Shown here: piece after piece, positions 15,849-20,137 of the stretch
Numbering within the stretch: the first letter of the stretch is position 1
Layout of the letters: the number at the start of each line of letters is the position of its first letter
Assembly (NCBI GenBank): GCA_031275955.1
Contig: JAISNZ010000129.1
Location: 1-20,137 of the forward strand
Source: Desulfovibrio sp.
GTDB lineage: Bacteria > Desulfobacterota > Desulfovibrionia > Desulfovibrionales > Desulfovibrionaceae
Reading direction: 5' to 3'
DNA length: 20,137 nt
The notes under the pieces: generated by a model
What the model was told of the DNA's origin: nothing
Seen by the model: the letters and a program-made list of their open reading frames with translations, nothing else
Database searches by the model: none
Made by a program: the position numbers and the translations under genes

Positions 15849-16481
15849 ATGAAAAGGAAATTGTGGAGATTTGGTTTTTTGGGTCTTGTTCCGGCTCTGC
15901 TTCTGGTCTTGTCCGGCGCCCTGGCGCTTGCCGCCGCCAGGGACTCCACCAGCTTTGATCCGCTCCAGGTTACCGTCAAGGCCACAGGAAGCGGAGGGGT
16001 GCCGGTGGGCACGGTGGTGGCCTGGCCCTCGTCCTCGCATCCGAAGGACGCGGAAAACTGGCTGGAGTGCAACGGGCAGGCGATTACCCAGGGGGCCTAC
16101 CCGGAACTGTACGCGGTGGTGGGACCGAATGTTCCGGACTATCGGGGGATGTTCCTGCGAGGATACGGGTCTCAGGCGCATACGAAGGATAACGGTTCGA
16201 CAGTGGGCGTCACGATGACGACGCATAGCTCAGGGGCGTTGGGAACGGTACAGGGGGACGCGATACGGAATATTTCAGGGGTGTTCAGGCGGTCCTGGGA
16301 ACATTCCGCGACGGATGGCGTGTTTTACGGTGTTGAGGATTCGCCTGGAGGCGATGGTGAATATCGACAAGGACAAGGAGTAGGCATGGTGTACTTTGAC
16401 GCTTCGCGGATGGTTCCCACCGCCACGGAAAACCGTCCCGTCAACAAAGCCGTTCGCTACCTCATCCGCGCGCGGCCGTAG
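15849..16481 (+). CDS. Secreted phage tail-collar/tail-fibre-like protein, candidate pilus-tip adhesin
   Basis: This 210-residue protein starts with a strong Sec signal peptide (about residues 1-30, ending near ALALAAA). Residues about 52-110 look like a phage tail-collar domain: VPVGTVVAWP, WLECNGQAI, then PDYRGMFLRGYG. The C-terminal part carries the tail-fibre signature QGDAIRNISG (from Q135) and FDASRMVPTATENRPVN (from F183), ending in VRYLIRA. Such proteins form receptor-binding tips in phages. A signal peptide is not expected in a phage structural gene, so this copy appears adapted for export. GGAGG precedes ATG 15849, and the gene lies 22 bp after pilV and just before pilT. I infer a role at the pilus tip in recipient recognition; no sequence evidence shows attachment to PilV. 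Codon choice becomes less GC-rich after about 16130, hinting at acquisition of the C-terminus from a phage. Confidence 0.72.
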   Translation: MKRKLWRFGFLGLVPALLLVLSGALALAAARDSTSFDPLQVTVKATGSGGVPVGTVVAWPSSSHPKDAENWLECNGQAITQGAYPELYAVVGPNVPDYRGMFLRGYGSQAHTKDNGSTVGVTMTTHSSGALGTVQGDAIRNISGVFRRSWEHSATDGVFYGVEDSPGGDGEYRQGQGVGMVYFDASRMVPTATENRPVNKAVRYLIRARP

Positions 16482-16489
16482 GCAGCGTC

Positions 16490-16969
16490 ATGCGTTTTGT
16501 CGCCCTTCTTTTGCTTTCCGCCACAACCGCCTTTGCCGGCGGCGTTGACCAGGAAAAGCTGGTCAGCGTCGCCTGCGCCCGCTGGAATGTGCCCCAAAAG
16601 CTGGTCCTGGCCATCATCGCCCGGGAGAGCGGGCATCATCCCTGGGCGGTCAATGTCGCGGGAAGGGCGCACCTGCCGTCCAGCAGGGATGAAGCCCTGC
16701 GCATCGCCAACGCGGCCTGGGCGGCGGGCAAGTCCTTCGATCTGGGCCTGATGCAGATCAATTCCTATTGGCTTAAGCGCTTCGGCTTCTCTCCGGAATA
16801 TGTCCTTGAGCCGCGCCGCAATGTCATCATCGGCACCTGGATCCTGTCCAGAGAGATTGCCCGGCACGGTCTTAGCTGGAAAGCCGTGGCCGGCTACCAT
16901 ACGCCGGACGCGGAGCGGGGGAAACGGTACGCGGTTTCGATTCTCAAACATCTGCGGGGCATGAAATGA
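16490..16969 (+). CDS. pilT: PilT, periplasmic lytic transglycosylase of the thin pilus
   Basis: This 159-residue enzyme has a Sec signal peptide (MRFVALLLLSATTAFA) and a soluble lytic transglycosylase (SLT) fold. The catalytic Glu46 lies in IIARESGHHPWAVN, followed by FDLGLMQINSYWL and the late Tyr motif GYHTP. It is homologous to R64 PilT, VirB1 and related enzymes that open peptidoglycan locally for pilus or secretion-channel assembly. The name follows the R64 scheme and must not be confused with the PilT retraction ATPase. The ribosome binding site is weak, and the start is eight bases after the collar-like gene. The end overlaps the next start (ATGA). The gene closes the pilus block. Confidence 0.9.
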   Translation: MRFVALLLLSATTAFAGGVDQEKLVSVACARWNVPQKLVLAIIARESGHHPWAVNVAGRAHLPSSRDEALRIANAAWAAGKSFDLGLMQINSYWLKRFGFSPEYVLEPRRNVIIGTWILSREIARHGLSWKAVAGYHTPDAERGKRYAVSILKHLRGMK

Positions 16970-19017
16970 ATTTCGCCGGGAAAGAACGGCTGCGGCAGGA
17001 AGCGGCCGCGGCCATTTCGGGCCTGCCCGGTCTGAAGGCCCAGGCTGAACTGGCCGGGGGCGCGGATCGGTATGTGGAAGACTGGCTGCATATCTTGGAA
17101 TGCTACGCCCTGCGCATGGCGGCCGCCTCCGGGCGAAGCCCGGAGGAGACGTTCCGGCGCGTGACGCTGGACAGCCTGCATATGGCCGGTCTTCAGGCTG
17201 ATGCCAATGTTGAAGCAGAAATGGCGTTATTTCAACTTGATGCCGATGTGGATCTGGATGCCTTCGTTACGGTTATCCGCACGGCGCCGCGTTTTGCCCG
17301 ACAGAATCCCTTTGTTTTGCGCAAACGGTTCCCGGAGGATGTGAGAGATGAGGTCCTGACCGCCTTCAAGAAAGGCGTGGTCAATGAAGATACCGGACTA
17401 ACGGTGGGGATGAGTGGGAACGACTTCAGAGAACACCTTTTCACTGGTGAAAGCGTTGACGCCAGCGCGCATCTGGAAGCTATTGGCTCACTGCCGGAAC
17501 TTATGCGTACAGCAAGGCTTATTGAAAAGTATGACGACAAAAAACCCAGTGAACGCCACGAAATAGAAAAAATGCGGCGTTTTATAGCCGCTTTCAGCGA
17601 TGGTTCCGGCGATTACGCTGTACTGTTGACAGTAAAGGAATATGCGCCGGGCAAATATACGCTGGACGAAAAAAACCCGGTGCGGCTCTACCATCACCGG
17701 GTTGAAAGAAAGCTGGTGCCTGCGTCTTCAGCGGCGGCCCTTGTAGAGCAGGACGGCACGTCAACATCGTCCAGCACCAACAAATACACCATAAGGCAAC
17801 TTCTTGAGGATGTCAATGACTCCGAAGGCAATCCGTACTTGTCCCGCATCCTGAATCAATCACGGGCGCAGGCGAATAGCCCCCTCGGCTCCGTCACCAT
17901 TTCCTCCGCAGGCTACCTGATCCGCCTGTTCCAAGGCGCGAACCTCTCCACCCTGCTGCACGAAAGCGGGCACATCTTCTTTGAGGAGATGGGGCGGGCC
18001 GTGGGTCTCGGCCTTGCCGACAAGGCCATGCGCCGGGACCACGCGATCCTGCGGGACTGGCTGGGGGCGAAGGAAGGGGAGCGGCTGTCCGTTGGCCAGA
18101 AGGAACAGCTTGCCAAGGATTTTGAGTCCTACCTGATGGAAGGCAAAGCCCCGTCCAAAGAATTGGAAGGCGGTTTTTCCCGCTTCCGGAAATGGCTTCT
18201 GGCCGTGTACCGGACGATTCCGAATCCGCGCCGGGAACTGACGGATGAAGTCCGGGGCGTGTTCGGCCGGATGCTGGCTGTGGAGCGCAAAATCGTCCGG
18301 GACGCGGCTCTGGAGGAGATTCTGGCCATGCCTCTGGAAGATGCCAAGGACATTTCCGCCCGGATGATCGATCAACTGGAGGCCGGAGCCGCGCCCTGGC
18401 AGCGGCCCTGCCCTCCTGAAAAGGAACGCCCTGTTTTGCCGTGGGATCCGCTGGAGAAGGCGGAAAGCCTGCTTGCCGCCTCCGGGGTGGCCGTTTTCCA
18501 TGATCAGAAAACCCGCGCCTACTACAGTCAGGATCCGGATTCCCTCCATCTTCCGCCCAAAGAGGCTTTTGAGGATTCCGGCGCGTATTACAGCGCGGCT
18601 TTGCGCGGGCTTGCCCATTCAACCCGTAGCCCGGAACGCCTGAGCCGGGAGGGCGGGCCTTACGGCAGCAAAAAATACGCCCTGGAGGAACTGCGGGCGG
18701 AAATCGCCGCCTGGATGGTCTGTGAGGACATCGGCCTCGCCTATGTTCCAGATGATTACGCCGCCCGCGCCGAGTCCTGGATCAACGCCCTGAAGGACGA
18801 TCCGCGGACAATCCTGCGGGTCTTCCAGGATGCGGAAGAGATTGCGGGCTATGTCCTGGGCGCGGCGCCCAGGCCGCTTGAGCCGCAAGCGCTGCTGAAC
18901 GGGATTTTCAGGGCTGCCGCGCCGCCGGCAAGGGAAGGCGACGCGCCCGTCCTGGTCAGGGCGGAAGAACTGGCTATTCCCGCCCCGCAAAAGCGCGGGC
19001 GCGGATGGTCCAGGTGA
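16966..19017 (+). CDS. Mosaic polyvalent-type protein: LPD3-like segment, zincin-like HESGH segment, degenerate ArdC domain
   Basis: This 683-residue protein without signal peptide is built from recognisable pieces. Residues 1-90 are helical and unassigned. Residues about 100-290 (RFARQNPFVLRKRFPEDV, MSGNDFREHLF, LPELMRTARLIEKY, RLYHHRVE) resemble LPD3-type domains of phage and plasmid polyvalent proteins. Residues about 315-415 carry a zincin-like motif, H332-E-S-G-H336, with downstream KDFESYLMEGKAPS and a FxRFRKWLLAVY segment common in such proteins. Residues about 460-631 copy the ArdC domain of the protein encoded at 942-3512, but with the DUF1738 part mostly missing and the active site changed to RGLAH. 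Polyvalent proteins are injected with phage or plasmid DNA and counter recipient defences. A similar early-entry role is plausible but unproven. The start overlaps the pilT stop by four bases. The LPD3 name is from memory of family patterns and has moderate certainty. Confidence 0.75.
   Translation: MNFAGKERLRQEAAAAISGLPGLKAQAELAGGADRYVEDWLHILECYALRMAAASGRSPEETFRRVTLDSLHMAGLQADANVEAEMALFQLDADVDLDAFVTVIRTAPRFARQNPFVLRKRFPEDVRDEVLTAFKKGVVNEDTGLTVGMSGNDFREHLFTGESVDASAHLEAIGSLPELMRTARLIEKYDDKKPSERHEIEKMRRFIAAFSDGSGDYAVLLTVKEYAPGKYTLDEKNPVRLYHHRVERKLVPASSAAALVEQDGTSTSSSTNKYTIRQLLEDVNDSEGNPYLSRILNQSRAQANSPLGSVTISSAGYLIRLFQGANLSTLLHESGHIFFEEMGRAVGLGLADKAMRRDHAILRDWLGAKEGERLSVGQKEQLAKDFESYLMEGKAPSKELEGGFSRFRKWLLAVYRTIPNPRRELTDEVRGVFGRMLAVERKIVRDAALEEILAMPLEDAKDISARMIDQLEAGAAPWQRPCPPEKERPVLPWDPLEKAESLLAASGVAVFHDQKTRAYYSQDPDSLHLPPKEAFEDSGAYYSAALRGLAHSTRSPERLSREGGPYGSKKYALEELRAEIAAWMVCEDIGLAYVPDDYAARAESWINALKDDPRTILRVFQDAEEIAGYVLGAAPRPLEPQALLNGIFRAAAPPAREGDAPVLVRAEELAIPAPQKRGRGWSR
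18345..18858 (+). repeat. Degenerate, internally deleted second copy of the ArdC domain
   Basis: Residues 460-631 of the polyvalent protein align with the ArdC domain encoded at about 966-1829. The first 35 residues (SARMIDQLEAGAAPWQRPC against SAKIIARLEAGTAPWQKPW) match. Roughly 115 residues are then absent, and the alignment resumes at WDPLEKAE (W493 against W158) and continues without gaps to GYVL. By hand count 88 of 139 positions are identical in this second part. The HELGH of the first copy (212-216) becomes RGLAH (547-551), losing the first zinc ligand and the catalytic Glu. Confidence 0.88.
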
Positions 19018-19026
19018 AGAGGGTTT

Positions 19027-20137
19027 ATGGTTCCGTTTCAGCGGAAAATGTATCGGTGGCACGAAACTGCGGAAAGAGAGAGAAGTGAAATGAAAAGGGC
19101 AAAGATGAAAAGGGTTATTGCGAAGATTTCCGCCGCGAGGGGGCGGACCCGGGAGAGGGCGGGGGAAAAAGCCGGCATGGCGGAAGCCGAAGGCAAACCC
19201 CTGGCTGGTGAGGCTGCGCGGCAGACTCAGGAGAAAGCCGGTGGGGAAATTGAACAAAAAGGCCCTGCGGTCTCCAGCCCTGCTGAACCGGAACGGCGGC
19301 AGGATCAGGAGGCTGTCGCCGGGGAGGAAGCGAAGCGGCCGGATCAGAAAGAGGCTCAGGATCCGCCGGTTGTGAAAATCCGCTTGCAGAAGGCTGAAGG
19401 GAAGACCCCGAAGGCCGCCGTTGAAACGAAGGACGCGCAAAAGGCCCAGGCGAAGGCCGGAGGGGAAGCGGAGCGGAAAGCCCGTGAGGCTCCCTTCCAT
19501 GCCGAAAGGGATCGGCGGGATCGTGAGGCTGCCGCCGGGACAAAAACGGCGGAGCAAAGGATATTCGGGGAACTTGAAGATGTCGTGGACGGCCTGGAGT
19601 GGAGGCTTCAGGCGAGCAACCGGGAACGGCTGACCCTGCTGGAACTCGCCCGCGAAATCCAAAAAGCTTACGATGTTCGGCTTGAGGATCTGGAAGCCCT
19701 CAAAGAAGAACTCCAGGATGCGCGGGAAACCGGGGAAGCGTTCCGGAAGCGGGCTTCGGAATTGGAAGCCTCCGTGGCGGATGCGCTCCATAAGTCCCAG
19801 GGCCTTGAGGCGGCGCTTCAGAGCGCCCAAGAGGAGCGCAAGAGCCTGGAGCAACGGCTTGGGGAACTGGAAGCCCTCAAGCGGGAACATCAGGAAGCGC
19901 TGGACGCGGCGGAAAAATCCCGAAACCAGCTTGAAAGCCTGGAACAACGCCTTGCCGGGATGGATGCGGAACTTTCCGCCGCGCAGCGGAAGTCCTCGGA
20001 TCTGGAAGCGCGGCTTCAGGAGGCCGAAGCCGTGAAAGAGAAGGCGCGGGAACTGGAGACAGCGCTGGAGGATGCTGAAAAATCCAGGGAGGCGGCGCAG
20101 CGGAAATATCAACTTGTCGGGGATGAGCTTCAGGAAG
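19027..20137 (+). CDS. Highly charged coiled-coil protein, partial (continues past window end)
   Basis: A frame opens at ATG 19027 (MVPFQRKMYRWHETAERERS) and stays open for 370 codons to the last base. GAAGAGGG lies just upstream, nine bases after the preceding stop. An internal ATG at 19090 (MKRAKMKRV) is an alternative start. Residues about 20-165 are low-complexity and rich in Ala, Glu, Lys, Arg and Gln, probably disordered or single helix. From about residue 170 the sequence is a long, strongly predicted coiled coil with heptad Leu/Ala positions (for example LEQRLGELEALKREHQEAL and LEQRLAGMDAELSAAQRK). No signal peptide, membrane segment or enzymatic motif is seen. Coiled coils of this type occur in SMC-like, plasmid-partition KfrA-like and scaffold proteins, but I do not recognise a specific family. 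The C-terminus outside the window may hold a functional domain. Confidence 0.78.
   Translation, partial: MVPFQRKMYRWHETAERERSEMKRAKMKRVIAKISAARGRTRERAGEKAGMAEAEGKPLAGEAARQTQEKAGGEIEQKGPAVSSPAEPERRQDQEAVAGEEAKRPDQKEAQDPPVVKIRLQKAEGKTPKAAVETKDAQKAQAKAGGEAERKAREAPFHAERDRRDREAAAGTKTAEQRIFGELEDVVDGLEWRLQASNRERLTLLELAREIQKAYDVRLEDLEALKEELQDARETGEAFRKRASELEASVADALHKSQGLEAALQSAQEERKSLEQRLGELEALKREHQEALDAAEKSRNQLESLEQRLAGMDAELSAAQRKSSDLEARLQEAEAVKEKARELETALEDAEKSREAAQRKYQLVGDELQE

Noticed and set aside
15826..15849. Possible frameshift splitting a single pilV into pilV plus the collar-like gene
   Set aside because: The downstream gene has its own GGAGG, ATG and a full Sec signal peptide, which a severed C-terminal fragment would not have.
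14696..16490. Shufflon repeats or a diversity-generating retroelement acting on the tail-fibre-like gene
   Set aside because: I saw no repeated 19-bp sites, no inverted pilV ends, no template/variable repeat pair and no reverse transcriptase in the window.
16490..16969. Reading pilT as a twitching-motility retraction ATPase
   Set aside because: The protein has a signal peptide and SLT motifs with no Walker A. It matches the R64 transglycosylase naming; the PilT-like ATPase is the separate gene at 13259.
1..20137. tRNA, rRNA, CRISPR array, insertion sequence, integrase, att site or origin
   Set aside because: No supporting sequence pattern was found; genes fill almost the entire window and gaps are too short for most of these.

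Overview
The window is one uninterrupted, single-strand block of conjugation genes from a high-GC (roughly 60% by eye) Gram-negative bacterium. It most likely belongs to an integrative conjugative element or a large plasmid. Lipoprotein signals, a secretin and an inner-membrane pilus platform show a diderm host. The style resembles Desulfovibrionaceae or related sulfate-reducer elements, but the host call is a weak inference. No integrase, origin, tRNA, IS element or CRISPR array is visible, and no convincing promoter. Genes abut or overlap (ATGA, TGATG or 17-23 bp overlaps), so transcription probably starts upstream of position 1.

Positions 1-5644 form a DNA-transfer and processing module resembling the RP4/IncP Tra1 region. 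It holds the C-terminal end of a TraG/VirD4 coupling protein, the TraF Ser/Lys peptidase, a 70-aa unknown protein, and an 856-aa fusion of an ArdC antirestriction metallopeptidase with three DUF5710 repeats and a Toprim primase-like domain. A plasmid-type type IA topoisomerase follows. RP4 also encodes a topoisomerase (TraE) and a primase (TraC) next to TraF/TraG.

Positions 5666-16969 form a complete-looking R64 (IncI1)-type thin type IVb pilus cluster in the order pilL, pilN (secretin), pilO, pilP, pilQ (assembly ATPase), pilR (inner-membrane platform), pilS (major pilin), a second PilT/TraJ-like ATPase, pilM, pilV (minor pilin), a secreted phage tail-collar-like protein, and pilT (lytic transglycosylase). 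In R64 the thin pilus stabilises mating pairs in liquid, and the PilV C-terminus selects the recipient through a shufflon. Here PilV has about the length of the R64 constant region, no rci recombinase or shufflon repeats were seen, and a separate secreted protein with a tail-fibre C-terminus sits directly behind it. It is a candidate detached tip adhesin.

Positions 16966-20137 are accessory. A 683-aa polyvalent-type protein combines a lower-GC LPD3-like segment, a zincin-like segment with an intact HESGH, and a second, internally deleted copy of the ArdC domain whose active site has changed from HELGH to RGLAH. It is followed by a highly charged coiled-coil protein that runs off the window end.

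The main points of interest are the phage-like adhesin candidate in a conjugative pilus operon, the within-window duplication and inactivation of an ArdC domain, and the mosaic polyvalent protein that carries it.
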